In this document: positions 1-12,340 of the stretch, in pieces | Layout of the letters: each line of letters begins with the position of its first letter | Position numbering within the stretch: position 1 is the stretch's first letter | From: Epiperipatus broadwayi | Lineage: Eukaryota > Onychophora > Udeonychophora > Euonychophora > Peripatidae | NCBI GenBank assembly: GCA_028023455.1 | Contig: JAQFVV010006275.1 | Coordinates: 1,621,279-1,685,278 of the forward strand | Direction: 5' to 3' | DNA length: 64,000 bases | Notes under the pieces: generated by a model | What the model saw: the letters and a program-made list of their open reading frames with translations, nothing else | The model's database searches: none | Told to the model about the DNA's origin: nothing | Position numbers and translations under genes: made by a program

Positions 1-29
1 TATTGGTGTGACTAAATTAATGTTTATGA

Positions 30-245
30 TAGTTGCAAATGGGCTATGGTATTATATTTATATTAGTTACAAATTGGCTATCATATTTTATATATTTCTT
101 TATAATTACAAAGTGGCTATCCAAAGAGGGTTAGAGATAGGCCATATACCTGAGATGAGAAGAAGTCAGAATGGCCTCAGGTTCCATTTTGTAATAGATA
201 TCATCACGTATTTATTAATTACAAATTATAACAGCTATCATAGCA
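30..245. repeat. degenerate tandem-like repeat
   Basis: A motif resembling TTACAAATTGGCTATCATA recurs at about 33, 65, 105 and 218, each followed by AT-rich spacer. Spacing is irregular (32, 40 and about 113 bases), so this is a decayed array or fragments of one dispersed repeat. The open frames over it are low-complexity and resemble no protein family I know. Confidence 0.4.
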
Positions 246-668
246 TATTCCTATTTAGTTACAATATATATATATATTGTTTTTACTTAGTACAATTACT
301 TCTAATTCATGATACAAATAGCTTGTTTTTTGAGGATTTTATTTCTTTTTGATTTGCATTTGATATCATACCTTCATTTCATTTCTTATGAATTCTTTTT
401 ATTTAACACACTTATTACTATCAATTACTTTTTCATGAATTATTTTTTGATAGGAAATGAATCCTATTCATTTTGTATTGCTTTGGTTACTAAATTAATT
501 ATTTTCAAAATTTAATATACTTCTTGTCATAAATTCAATAATAAATGCATACATTTTTTTTTGTTATTTAATACTGTTATTAAATATTATTATTGCATAT
601 TATTCAATATTTAATAAATCAACTTGTTTTTCCCTTATTTTTTCAATGTTTAAATTTTATTAATAAAA

Positions 669-1154
669 TTGGCCAAAGAAAAACTGATTGATAAGAAATA
701 AAATATGTTTTTTATATTATAGAAATTACAGCAAAAACGGTATTAAATAAATGCATGAAATTATTATATTTGGAAATGAAAATAATTTATTTAGAAAAGA
801 AATAAAATGTCCACATTATTATTACATGAAAATAGTACATTTAGTGATGAAAATCTTTAGTAAATCAATTTTTTTTACACTTATTTTTTGGAATGTATTA
901 TTTTCATGCAATAACAAATGCAGCCATTTTACTTCTTTGCTAAATAAATTATTTTCATTTTCAGATACGTTAGTTTTATAGATTTATTTAATACAGAGAA
1001 AGGGAATAAAATCTTCAGTCATGCACTTTTCATGAATTTATATGCAGTCACCCTTTAGCTCAATTTAAAAAAAAACATATTCCTCCCTCTCCCCCATATA
1101 TTCTATAATAATAAATATCTTTTATTTCTTATCAATCAGTTTATCTTTTGCCAA
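669..1154. mobile_element. short element with ~38-bp terminal inverted repeats
   Basis: The left arm (669-707) contains AACTGATTGATAAGAAATAA. Its reverse complement, with few mismatches, lies at 1116-1154 (TTATTTCTTATCAATCAGTT). The arms begin and end with TTGGCCAA / TTGCCAA. The interior is about 400 bases of AT-rich sequence without a recognisable transposase, which suggests a non-autonomous DNA element. I could not define a convincing target-site duplication, so the superfamily stays open. Confidence 0.6.
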
Positions 1155-1591
1155 TGTTAATACTATAGAGTTCCATCTGGTGAGTAGATTCTATGCTGTA
1201 GAAAAACCCAATTTTATTTTATTTTATTCAGTTATGTTTAATTGCTGCTCTGTGAGAAGTTATTGTGCCTTTTTCAATATCTATGAATATCGATATTTTT
1301 TTTCCTTTAATACCGAATATATTCAATAAACTTGAGAATAAAATGATTTGTCTTAAAATAGTAATACTTTTTATTTTTCCTGTTTTAAATTACTATTGTA
1401 TTATTACTTTTTTTAAAAAGCATTTTGAATATTCATTTTTAATTATATATATTTTGTTCTGCTTTGCTAAATTTTACAAACTAAAACAGCCACTTTAAAA
1501 GTGTCAAGATTGCAATTTTTTCTTTTTAATACTATTATTTTTATTTAGAAATAATGGTACTTTGGTATTATTTCTGCTTTGACGTATTACT

Positions 1592-1699
1592 CTAAGTTTG
1601 TAGTATGTTTAAAATAATGCCTCCAAGGAATATGCGGACGCACTTAATCGATAAAATTTAGCCCATGGAGGGATTATTTTAAACATATTGCAAACTTAG
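1592..1699. mobile_element. 108-bp palindromic (foldback) element
   Basis: Two 37-base arms (1592-1628 and 1663-1699) are inverted copies with about 4 mismatches. They start CTAAGTTTG and end CAAACTTAG, and the loop between them is about 34 bases. It would fold into one long hairpin. It directly abuts the solo LTR fragment that starts near 1700. No coding capacity. Confidence 0.65.
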
Positions 1700-1955
1700 G
1701 AAATAAGAAGCACAGTAATTAAATATAGGATAGTATAAAAAGAAAAGAAGAATATTTTACTGCACACTTTGAGGCAATGTAATTTGTACTAGATTTTTGT
1801 AAAGACATTTGCTAATAATTAAAATAGAAATATTATTTTAATCTGAGTTGCCTATTTTAATTATTAAGACTAATTATCGAGAGTCATGATAACAAAATTT
1901 ATATTAAATGAAAATTAATAAAGGGAAATTTGTCTAATACTTTGAATTGAGAGAA
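1700..1955 (+). mobile_element. solo LTR fragment of the gypsy-type element
   Basis: This stretch aligns with the two LTRs of the element at 39083-41893. Shared blocks include AATATTTTACTGCACACTT, TTTGCTAATAATTAAAATAG and AATTATCGAGAGTCATGATA. A piece of roughly 190 bases in the LTR middle is missing. No internal element sequence is attached, so it is a recombined or truncated LTR. It shows that the family has more than one insertion here. Confidence 0.6.
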
Positions 1956-3577
1956 AAGAATTATAAAATAGGGTTTTTTAATTAAATGTATGCACATTAT
2001 ATTCTCTGCCTCAAGATAGATGGCGTTAATTAGCCGGAATATATTTTAAACTAAATGTTAAGTCTGCATTACAGTGACATGTTTATTTCATGTTTAAAGA
2101 GGTTTATTTAAACTTCATCGTATCAATATTTCATACTCTGTGGTCAAGTTGCAATCTTTAAGTGTCCATATATATTCAATGGACCATTCATTAGTAAGAA
2201 TGGATTTCCAGTCTTGCTATTAAAAGGTGTGAAGGTTGCCTTGACAGCAGTGAGAAATATTGATTACTATATTTGCTGTGACTGTTTAGGTGGTTACTGG
2301 TTGGTATCTAATTAAATATATTTTATAGAAATTTGTGCGCGTATATATATTTAAAACAAAATAACTCAAAAATTAAAAGAATGTGGCATTATGATGTAAA
2401 AAATTATATTGTAACTGCGCTTGAGAAGAAGTTAAAAATTGTAGATGTATATATTTGCCTTTTTTTTTTTATTAACCTAATTGTATTATTCTGTGATATA
2501 TATGTTTACACATGTGTATTGCTTGGAATGATTATTAATATTAGACTATTGTGAAACTAAATTATTATACAAAGTATTGACATGATTTATTAAGAATTTT
2601 TATTGATTAAATCTTAGCTGAAGAAGAAAAAATCATAGGAGTTTTTAAAAGCCCTTTGGCATTTAGTCTTTCTTAAAATGAACTTGCAATAAAGAGTCAT
2701 GACTTTTCAATTCTGTCTAAATATAGCAAATTTGCTTGACTTCTGGTTAGTTAAGTTTGTGGGAAAAATCAAATTTGTCTACCTTGTTAATAATGCTTAA
2801 AATTTAATTTTAAAATCCAAGGGCATTCATAAATATCTAATATATATTTCTGAATATTTTCTTACTTATTTTCCCTTCTTAACTCAGGTGCAATAGTTTG
2901 TATCGAAAATTAATAAATAAATGAACTATAATATTAAATAAAAATGCCTTATACTATCTAAATAGTCTTGATTAATAAAATACATTATTTAAACGGTATG
3001 AGGCAATACGAGGCAGATGATAAAATAACTTTTGTCATTATATAGATAAAGGTTACTATATATACATATGTATACACAGTAAATATTTTGACAAATAAAC
3101 ACAAAAAGATGTTGACTTACCCAAATAATCTTAGCAACATATATCTATACCCTAATAGTTAATAACTCATGAAGGAGAAAAATAAATAAGCTTTTAACTT
3201 TGAATGACAACAATAAGTAGTAATTGCAAAATTTACAAATGTTTTTATCTATAAAAAGAAATTGTAAGGGCTTGTTATAATAAATACAATTCTAGAATAC
3301 TGCTCTTTATATTGTTTTCATTTTCAAAATTTTTTTTTCTTACTGTTTATATTTTAATTTTTTATTATTCTATAATGGTTGGATCCAATCAACTGATTTT
3401 TAGCCAAGTACAGAGTTGAAAAAAACAGAATCAAAAAAAAAAATAAAATAAAGAATTTCAACAAATCTGATTATCAATGTAGAACCTTCAAAGAAGGCAA
3501 TAAAATATACGAAATAATCATAATGAAAGAGCTCAAATTCATTTTTATCTGGAAGTCTATGGATTAAACCATTAAAA
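1956..3577. other. AT-rich spacer without recognised features
   Basis: I see no convincing gene, tRNA or complete repeat. Around 2245-2270 there is a block (AAGGTTGCCTTGACAGCAGT) that matches the arm of the foldback family at 30803-31099, so a fragment of that repeat is present. The rest is AT-rich with short poly-A/T tracts. Confidence 0.4.
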
Positions 3578-3645
3578 CATCATATGATCATCATTTATTG
3601 CTTACTATGGTTTGCATTGGATGGAACTATTATATGGAGAGAGTT
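3578..3645. mobile_element. M1 foldback family, deletion derivative
   Basis: The left end (CATCATATGATCATCATTT) is joined after a few bases to the opposite end (TGGTTTGCATTGGATGG...TATGGAGAGAG) of the M1 family seen in full at 33645-34160. Nearly the whole interior is absent. It is a minimal two-ended remnant rather than a random similarity, because both termini are present in correct order. Confidence 0.5.
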
Positions 3646-3974
3646 GCTACTGAGGTTTATGGATACCACTATCTCCAGAACAATGATTATCATGTCATGG
3701 TTTATCAAATTCATGTCATGAAACAAATGGTAACAAGCATTATGAATAAGAATAAATCACAAAACATAATAAGTAAAAGCTTAATTAACATAGGCTGTGA
3801 ACTTGGTAACAAATGCTATTATAAAATTATCAAGACATAACATGATGGTAATTGGAACAGATGATGAGATTGCACTCTGATAATCAAACATTGGTAAATG
3901 GTGAACCTTATAAATTAAAGCTGAATAAACTTGTAACATTAGATTTTCTAATTACAAAAATTTATAAACCCCAA

Positions 3975-4258
3975 ATGATCACATAATCATCATTTCCTAT
4001 GATTACGCAACCCATCAAAACAGTAGGAAACTCAAGATAGTAGTGCCGCCCAGTGCAAGTCTTTGTAATCAATGAATGCAAGAATGTTTTTTTTTTTGTA
4101 TGTATGCACAAAATTTCTACGAAAGCCACAAGCTAAAAAAACAGTCTGGGGATATTGGATAAGTAGGCACTAGATAGGAATTTTATGCACAAACCTTCTT
4201 GCACCCATTGATTACTAAGGTTTGCACTGGGTAACACTACTGTATGGAGAGTTTACTA
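3975..4258. mobile_element. M1 foldback/MITE copy
   Basis: The left part (AGTAGTGCCGCCCAGTGCAAG, 4040-4060) is the inverted counterpart of the right part (TTTGCACTGGGTAACACTAC, 4219-4238). The interior has CAGTCTGGGGATATTGGATAA and GCACTAGATAGGAATTTTATG, shared with the 33.6-34.2 kb copy. Ends carry TGATCACATAATCATCATTT and TACTGTATGGAGAG. Non-coding. Compared with the 34 kb copy most of the left arm is deleted, so it cannot form the full hairpin. Confidence 0.65.
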
Positions 4259-5216
4259 CTTTTTAACAATTCTAAATTGTTGTACATATAAACTCTATCA
4301 TTGTTTATTAACAAAGAATAATTAAAAATATGTATTATCTTTGTGTATTTTCTCAGACACATTAAAATTGGTATATCATCAGAATGCAAATTTACTAATA
4401 TAATGGGCAATAATTAATGAAAAATTAAAAAATAAGAGTTTGTTATCATTAGAAAAAGAATTATAATGAAATAAGACAAAAGAATACACTCAGCTATGAC
4501 TTCATTTGGGAATTATAATTTATTGAAAGAAAATTTTCCATCTTTTTTTCTGAAATAAAATAAATTTTGATGGTAAACACAAAGTTCCTGGAAGAATTCA
4601 ATTCTAGTTGCTAAACAAATTGGTCTGTGTACTTAGATAGATGAAAATTTTTGTTAAAAGCAAATCAAATAAATAAAACATTTGAAAATTTTGACATTTT
4701 CAAGTGTGTCTAGTCAGTTGCTTAATAGATCTTAAAGCTTTCTGATACATTTATCAGAGCTAATGTTTGATCAGGAAGCTTATTTCTATTCTAAATCTTT
4801 AAAAATATTGTAAAGTTTTTAATCTCAATCACTGCAATATGAGAATAATGAAAAAATGGTGGATCCTGCATCAAGCTCAGAAAATTTGTGCTGGCTTGTG
4901 CGATCAAAAATTTGCTGCCTGAAAAAGCTGCTTTGTTTGCAGTATAAAAATTAGTGGTTTACAGGTCAGTTTTTAATAGAACTTAATAAAACATTTGATT
5001 CCATAGTTTTTCAAATATCCCTAATGGAATCAACCTTTAATCAGAATTTACCATTTAAGAAAACCTGTTCAAATTGAACATGATCCGCCAAACTCATGAA
5101 ACTATGATCATTATAAACCTTTATTACAAAAGAAGTCCCAGAATTACATCTCAAAATCTAGCAAGGATTGCTACAGATATAATAAAAATTACAATGAATC
5201 TACTGTTGCATTGGTG

Positions 5217-5810
5217 GACATAGGTCTGCACTCCTCTTTTTTTCCTGTGTGGTGGGAGTGGTCAGCCATCACTGCCAAACCCAGGTGAGGGTCACTGCCC
5301 TCCATTGAACTTTGTCCTGAGAGGCTGCTGCACTGCCTTGATGGATTGTTTATTAGGACAGTGTTGATTTGAGCTCATTATTATTTTTGTTTCCTTAGTT
5401 AACTTTAAAATTAGAGAATTTGTAAGGTGGTTGGTCTGCTTTGGGCCACTGACACATTTTGTAGCTTTGATAGAGTTGTTGCTGCAATAATTTTGCAGAC
5501 ATGGGTCTGCACTCCTATTTTCTTCCTCAGGGGTGGTGGCAGTCATTAGAGGCCTGGTTTATTGGTGCAGGTTGTTGACAATTTATTGCCACTACCCAGA
5601 AAACCTGCCAAGAGGGTACCTGGTCAAAGTCTCAGTGCCATTCTTGCTCTGGTCAGCTGCTGTGTGCCCTTGATAGGTTGGTTTTCTCTAGTTGGCTTTC
5701 CAATTTTGGGCAGTAAACCGAATGTGGTCCCTGCACATTTGGACTGTTAATTGGGAGAAAGAGGTACCTATGACATGGCTCAGCTGCAGGTCAAAAGTTT
5801 ATTATCCATG
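5217..5810. repeat. GC-richer patch with a 281-bp spaced direct repeat
   Basis: A segment clearly richer in G and C than its surroundings. A block starting GACATAGGTCTGCACTCCT at 5217 recurs as GACATGGGTCTGCACTCCT at 5498, 281 bases later, and the similarity runs on for about 50 bases. A 62-codon plus-strand frame at 5562-5750 matches no family I know. It may be a LINE 5' region, an old exon or a satellite-like unit. Confidence 0.4.
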
Positions 5811-8224
5811 TACAGATACACATTAATCAAAATTATAGTAACCCTTTTATGGATATTTTTTTTTTTTGAGCATATGCACTTTATATAAACCTTGTCAATA
5901 ATTGTTTTACCATGTAACATTAAACACTTTATAATCCTCAATGGGTAAGTGTACCCGAAAATTTTTGTAATCTTTTAACTAATAAAGGTTACTTTTGAGA
6001 AAAAAAAATATATAATAAAAATTATCCACAAAAGCAATATCATACAAATAGATAGTTTTCCATTATTACCATTATAGAACATATATAGAAGATCAGTTTT
6101 ATTCACAAGAAAAAGTAATATCTAAGAAAAAACATAGTCTGTTATAAAATTATATATAATATTGTTTAATCTAAGTCACAAAGAATAATTGAAGGTCTCA
6201 AATTTTAAAATTGAGATACTAATAATAATGGAGATGGTCTCTGAATAAGAAGTTTCCATAAGACAAATTGGGCAGTGTTTAATAAAAAGAACCCCCATAA
6301 ATTGAAGCTAGGAAGTAAAGTCAGTAAAGCTTATGAAGGCAATCAAATTCATCTCCTTTGCGAAAATATAATAAAAATTACAAAAATATTTTTTTATATT
6401 TGGTAATTTATATTATAGTGTTCATTTATTCTGATTCTTTCAATCAAGAAACCTGAAAATTTTAATGAGTATGCCTAGAGTATATTGGAGTTAAAGTGAA
6501 TTAAGTCAGCACCATAATAAACTTTCAAACTTTAAGAAAGAATATCCAGAAGTGTTTGATAAAAAAAACAAATATTTCAATAGACTATGAATAATTTTTT
6601 TAAATAAATAGAAAACTCATAAATTGTTAATGAAGATTCTTACCATTTTATTCTAAGAACAATATTCAGGCTGAGAGATTGGTCCATGAGAGAAAAAGGA
6701 TTTCTAAGAAAAGCACCACAGCAATTGAAATAGCAATCAAATCAGAATGCTATCCAAGTTAGAAGATACAAGTAAAAACTCTGCTGAATATATCATGAAT
6801 CACAATGAGAATAAACTTATCTTCTCTTGTATGAGAATATCTAAGGTGAATCAGAAAACTTGAAGCAAATTACAAGCTTAATCAAAACACAGAATTCTGT
6901 ACTACAAGTATAGTAAAATACTAAACAAGCTCTGCTATCATTGAGAATACAAACAATCTACACTGAGGGGAATCTTTAACAAAAAAATAAACATCAACTA
7001 CAAATATTGAAGAAACCGCCCAGAAGAGCTCAGCAAAGAAGCTGATCCTGGAAGAAGCAATACAGTTTTCATTAAAGAGACCAGTCATAACTCCAATTGC
7101 AGGAACAACACAAAAAATGATGCCCAAGAAGTTAATTATATCCAAGACTTGTCACAATTATTATGATTTATCAAGGGAAAAAAAATATGAGTGCACCCAT
7201 GACACTGATTTCCAGCCAATTACAGAACTTGAAAAAATGGATTGAAAAAAAAAATTTTTTTCCAAACAATCTGATTACCAAGTTAAAGAAAAACAACCAA
7301 TATATATATATAATAAAAGAACTTAGAATTTATTTTCCATGGAGTTCTGCAGAAACAAATACATCAGGCATGTTTTGGACTGGTTTTGTTGTCTGAAACA
7401 GCCTTAAAAACTGCACTTTTTAAAATAATTTAGAAGGGCCTTGTATTGCAGAGATAGCTATGTCTATAGCCTAGAAATCAAATTAATCCAAATGAAATTT
7501 TTTTCAAGAAGCTTAGGAATTTTCTCTCAGGTTGCTGATCCATGCCCAACCACACTAAACAGCTGACATTGATCAGTAAATGAGTATCTAACTATTCTTA
7601 GCTGAAGTATAAAACATGAATAGAAATTGCTCATACCTTCATTACTCAATAATTGGCAGGTCAGATAACTACTGATTTCTCATTCACTTTTCACTTTGAG
7701 GGCTGCTGGAGATGTGATTAACCAACAATAGACAAATTATAAAAGATTGATTAATAATCTACTGGAAAAGGAGTGGATAATAATAAAAGAATTTAACCCC
7801 CTCCCACCCACATACAAAATATCTATAAAAACTATAATAAAAAAAATACAAATTAATTCAATAGAATAAAATCGTATAAACTAAAAAAAAATTATTACAT
7901 ATCAAATTACTTTTTCGATTTTTGTTGTTGCGAGATCGTTTAACTCTGATCTTGAAACGTTGTTTGTAAATTTTTTAAAGTTTTTCAGATCAGTAAGCTG
8001 CTATTACACTGGCTAATGTTAGTAGAATTCTTTGTATACCAATGATGCTTTTCAATTGAGATGAGACAATGTATAAATAAAAGAATGAATATAATTAAAA
8101 GTAATCCATTGGGAAGGATTGAATGTCAGAAAATGGTATTAAAAAAATTAATAATGATATGACAATACAGTAGCAAGAAGAAAGGCTTAAAATATTAATG
8201 AAAAGAGGGTCAACTATGTAAAAT
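5811..8224. other. AT-rich spacer, nothing recognised
   Basis: No tRNA, repeat pair or protein motif stands out on either strand. A 74-codon minus-strand frame at 6921-7145 is hydrophobic, but it lacks splice-site context or a family motif I can name. A 64-codon frame at 8095-8289 overlaps the hammerhead locus and is spurious. Confidence 0.35.
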
Positions 8225-9775
8225 GTGTGGAAGGGTTCTTCATGTATAGGACCTTTTCCATTTAAATACAGAAGAGGGATGGGCAGCATACAGGCTATAC
8301 TTGTAATATATTTACTTTATGCTGAACCAGCACTCATAAGTTGGTTCAAATCATCATCTTCCACACACGCATATATATAATCAGTGCTTGGTTTATATTA
8401 AGATAGCAAATTTCACACGTTAATGGACAGATTTCAATCTACTCCATATTCCCAACTATTCAGCCACCCATATCATTGAAAATCTGAAGATGGAATGCAC
8501 AAATTCCTTCTTAATGCTAATATTATTGTTATGGCCATGTTGACCCTAAATCACTCTGACCATCAGAGTGATTCCTTATATATAGGGTCTTGTCGATTTA
8601 AATACACAGGAGAGGAATGGGCAGGATACAGACTGAATTTTTAAGATTTTAAGTACATTTTATATATATGGAATCTAGATGTAATATAGGGGATTTGAAC
8701 ATAGATTTTCAAGTTCCCTTCAGTCTTTCAATCTATCTCATATAACCAATGCATATCACAAATGATCTCCAATATACATATTTCATGCTGAAACAGCACT
8801 CATCAATTGGCCCAGATCATCATTTTCCACAAATATGTATAATCAGTGCTTGATTTATATTGATAGAAATCTTCACACTTTAATAGAAAAGCTTCAATCT
8901 GTTCTTCAGCTATCCATATCATTGAAAATCTGATAATAGAATGCCCAAATCCCTTGTTAATGCCAATTAACAAGGGATTTGAGCATTAACAGGGGATTTG
9001 GCTGTTGCATCAAAAGATTTTCAATGGTATGGATGGTTGAAGAGTTGGATTGTGGAATAGATTTGCTATCTTAATATAAACTGAGCTTTGATTATATATG
9101 TGTGGGAGATGATGATGATCTGGACCACTTATTGAGTGCTGATTTACCACAATATATATATATTGGAGATTATTTACCCTTTTCACATCAGTGTGGTTAT
9201 GTGCATCAATTGTATGAGATAGAGTGGATGACTGAAGGAAGCTTGAAAATCCATGATCAAAATCCCTATATTACATCTAAATTCCAGGTATATAAAATAT
9301 ATTTAAAATAGTACAAATTCAGCCTACATCCTGTCCATCTCTCTTCTGTGTATTTAAATGGACAAGGTCCTATACATGAGGGGTCAGAATGACTTAAAGT
9401 CAATATGGGCATGCCAATAATATTGGTATTAACAAGGGATTTGGGCATTCCACCATCAGGTTTTCAATGGTGTGGTGGCTGAATAGTTGGTGCGTGAAGT
9501 AAATTGAAGCCTGTACATTAAAGTGTGTACATTTGCTATCTTAATATAAACTGAGCACTGATTATATATGTGTGTGTGGGAGATGATGATTTGCTGGTTT
9601 AGCACAAAATACATTTATTGGAGATCATTTATCTTTTTCACATGTGTGGCCATGTATATAATTTATATGAAATAGAATGGATGGCGAAGGGAGCTTGAGG
9701 GTCTGTTTTCAAATCCCCTATATTACATCTAGACTCCAGATACATAAAATATACTTGTATTTAAAATATTATGAA
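8225..9775. mobile_element. hammerhead-bearing repeat locus: two tandem dimers in inverted orientation
   Basis: The left half (8225-8968) is in minus orientation and the right half (8969-9775) in plus, meeting at a palindromic junction (CCCTTGTTAATG / TTAACAAGGG). Each half holds about two units. Hammerhead cores recur 466 bases apart on the left (8334-8340, 8800-8806) and about 455 apart on the right (near 9128 and 9583). Between them lie a tRNA-like part with a degenerate B box (GTTCAAATCCCC type), a block with GTGTATTTAAATGGACAAG, and a block with AACAAGGGATTTGGGCATTC. One core per tandem unit is the hallmark of retrozymes. All four cores here carry at least one substitution or deletion. 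Confidence 0.7.
8762..8820 (-). ncRNA. type I hammerhead ribozyme, near-intact copy
   Basis: On the minus strand, stem I pairs ATGATCT (8814-8820) with AGATCAT (8762-8768) and CCAA with TTGG. The core is TTGATGA (8800-8806, one change from CTGATGA at C3). Stem II is GTGCT/AGCAT with loop GTTTC, and GAAA follows exactly. Stem III is only 2-3 bp (AUAUGUAU), and the predicted cleavage site follows AUA just before UUGG. The C3 change should weaken or abolish cleavage. Confidence 0.6.
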
Positions 9776-11564
9776 GTTTTTTTTATGGATTCAAAGAAAA
9801 TGCTAAGAAAATGAAAATACATGGATTTCATTTAAATTATCTGAACATTGCATAAAATGTGGTTGATTTTGCAAATAATAACTTCAAAGTTTTGGGAAAT
9901 GTTGCATGAGATATTAAATAAAAATAAAACTAAATATCTTGGAAGACAGTAAAACAATGATAGTCATGAATTAGAAGAAGTTATCAATTATAAATACTTT
10001 GATTAGTTTTAATATATATCAAAACTGCTTGAAATTAATCATAGAATTAAATTTAAATCTGAGAACTTTTTATAGAAATGATATTAAAAAAATATGTCTA
10101 TTGCTTAAACAATTAGAAAAATATGCCTATGATTTGAACAATATCATGTGGCTAATTTAGTAATCATTGTGATGTTTTTTCAGTGAAAAAGAAGGATACT
10201 GATTTAGAGAGTGTTCATGGCCATTTTGGAATCTAAAGATCACCCAAAACCACCACTGGCATATCCAAGTGATAAATGATATTGAATAACCAGATGTGGT
10301 CATGATATGACCAGACATTACAAAATTGCAATTAACATCAATAATAAAAAAATTAAAGGGCAAATTTTGTACCACTATGCGATATACAAAATATAAAAAA
10401 TTTTAAAATCACATGTTCTATAAACATAAAATTGATCAAAACAAGCTTATAATTTTGAAATACTAAAAGCTTCTAAAATTTTGAATTTTATTACAATATA
10501 GGCATATAACCACATATTGAAATCATGTAATGTTGAACAAACATAGATACAATTGCCAAAGCATATTAATTCTATAATTAGCAATAAACCTCATTTTATT
10601 TTAACAGTTCTTACCAAAGCAAGTAATATTGTGTGCTTAATTTCTCACATGTCCTTATCTGCTGGTGGATGGATAAAAATAATCTAAATGAGAGAGATTT
10701 ATTCATTAAATTTTTCACTTGGGTGTGCCAGCAGTGGTTTTGATGGTCCTTGGAATTCAAAATGGTAGTGAGCGCATTCTAAATCAGCACTAAAAAAATG
10801 TTCATTAAACATTTATTTCTTTTTTATCAATTTCATTAAAATCATATCTTCAAAAAATGAAAATAATCTTAAAAAATAATATATCAATTTTAGAATTAAA
10901 CAAAAAGAGTAATAAATAGAAATGGCAGAGAAAAAATTTTACTGTTGCCTCCAGGCTACAAAAATGGTTTTCAATGAAAAAAAATTATTCACCAAATTTG
11001 TAAGGAACATATTCAAGTAATGAAAATAATTTAAGCATTAAATGTCAACTTATAATTATAAAACAACAAAAAAATAATAGTAACATTCTTGATAATATGC
11101 ATTTTTGTTACTATTATGCACTTCCTACTTAACATTGGTAAATTTTAGTTGATTGATATTAAAATAAACAACTAATAGTCAAGGCAACCATCATAATATT
11201 AACTAAAAAAAATATCTAAGCTAATTTTACAAAAATTTCTGTACAGAATTGTTCTCACAATTTCAACAAAAGCAAAAGTCATGCAGTCTTTACGACTGTT
11301 TTTGGCTACAAAGAGAATGACTCTTTGAACTTTGATTGACTATTCACTGAATGATACCAACAATTGACTAACTTGGTTAGAATTAAAATCAATCAATACC
11401 ACATTTTAGTTCAAGCTTTTTTTTTTATCAAAGAATGCAAAGATATAGTGAACCATTTTAAGTATGATTGCAATGTGATGAACTATTTTGGTTTTCCTTA
11501 TAAGAAGATTCATAGAAGGCCAATCTAGAGATTTAAAATCATTTTTGAAATATGAACAAATGTA
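9776..11564. other. AT-rich spacer, nothing recognised
   Basis: No protein motif, RNA gene or paired repeat is convincing on either strand. A 72-codon minus-strand frame (10157-10375) shows no family motif. Confidence 0.35.
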
Positions 11565-11850
11565 TAATGGAAATAAACAGACATCAAAAGTGAAATATGT
11601 GAGTGAGAGAGCAAACAGATATTATTGACATCATTAAAAGAATTAAGAGATTAGATTAAACATATAGATAAAAATGTTGATAATGGATGGTAGAAGTTAA
11701 AAATAGGATTCTAAGAGATTGTAAAAGGTCTAGAAAGTGGCCACATGATATAGCTAAATGAAATATAGAAATTTGCCCATATGATGTGGAGAAGATTGGT
11801 TATGTATCAGAGAAACTGGATCATACTTGGAGACACTTTCATTATTCACT
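11565..11850 (+). pseudogene. LINE A reverse transcriptase C-terminal remnant
   Basis: Plus-strand frames give pieces such as TDIIDIIKRIKRL and ILRDCKRSRKWPHD. They match the C-terminal tail of the LINE A family, where NWIPRDCKRPKK and LGETFILQW occur at 26235-26560 on the other strand. In RTE-like elements this arginine/tryptophan-rich tail follows the reverse transcriptase. Stops and frame changes show it is dead. It is 5'-truncated: only the last ~280 bases remain. Confidence 0.55.
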
Positions 11851-11851
11851 A

Positions 11852-12340
11852 GATCAGGGGTTGGCATATTATGGCTCTTGAGTCAAGTGTGGCTCTTTGA
11901 TCCAATCCCATGACTCTTTATCATAATAAACATAAACATATTTTTTTATTTCTTGTAATTTGTAAGTAAATATTTTGATAACTCTTGGAAATGAAAAATG
12001 TACATTATAACATTGTTTCTTATATGAATATTTAAATATTAAAAATTTGTGAATAAATCAAATTGTCAAAGTAATTTTTTGTTTTCATTTATTTTTAAGA
12101 AATTTTTTTATTTCCACTAGGCTATATATAGATTTGATTATGTTCTATTATTAAAATAAATATTCAAATATATCCATAGTTATTCAGAAATGTGTATTTT
12201 CATGAACATATTTTTCATCTTGTGGCTCTTTAGTGTGTGCGTGTGTGTGTGGGGGGGGGTAATCTTTCGTTGTAGCTTTTTAATAGGGGGATATCTTTTT
12301 CCTTATGGCTCTTTAATGTGGAGAGAGGGTTAAACAAAAT
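11852..12340. mobile_element. non-autonomous hAT-like element (one clear end)
   Basis: It begins CAGGGGTTGGCATATTATGG, a typical hAT terminus (CAGRGGTNGGCAA), followed by GGCTCTTGAGTCAAGTGTGG and GGCTCTTTGA. The same TGTGGCTCTTTAGTG words recur near 12221-12237 and 12305-12320, suggesting the inner part of the opposite end. A clean right terminus and target duplication were not found. It inserted at or directly behind the LINE A remnant. A (GT)n-G9 tract lies inside at about 12232-12259. Confidence 0.45.

Noticed and set aside
3598-3840. 80-codon plus-strand frame
   Set aside because: It starts within an M1 foldback remnant and continues in low-complexity sequence. No family motif.
4880-5010. 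Possible reverse transcriptase motif (FLIELNKTFDSI) on the plus strand
   Set aside because: The FDS-type motif A is visible, but neighbouring blocks do not match any RT landmark and stops surround it. Too weak to annotate as a LINE.
6921-7145. 74-codon hydrophobic minus-strand frame resembling a membrane protein exon
   Set aside because: No splice-site context, no homologous neighbouring frames and no family motif. AT-rich DNA yields such frames by chance.
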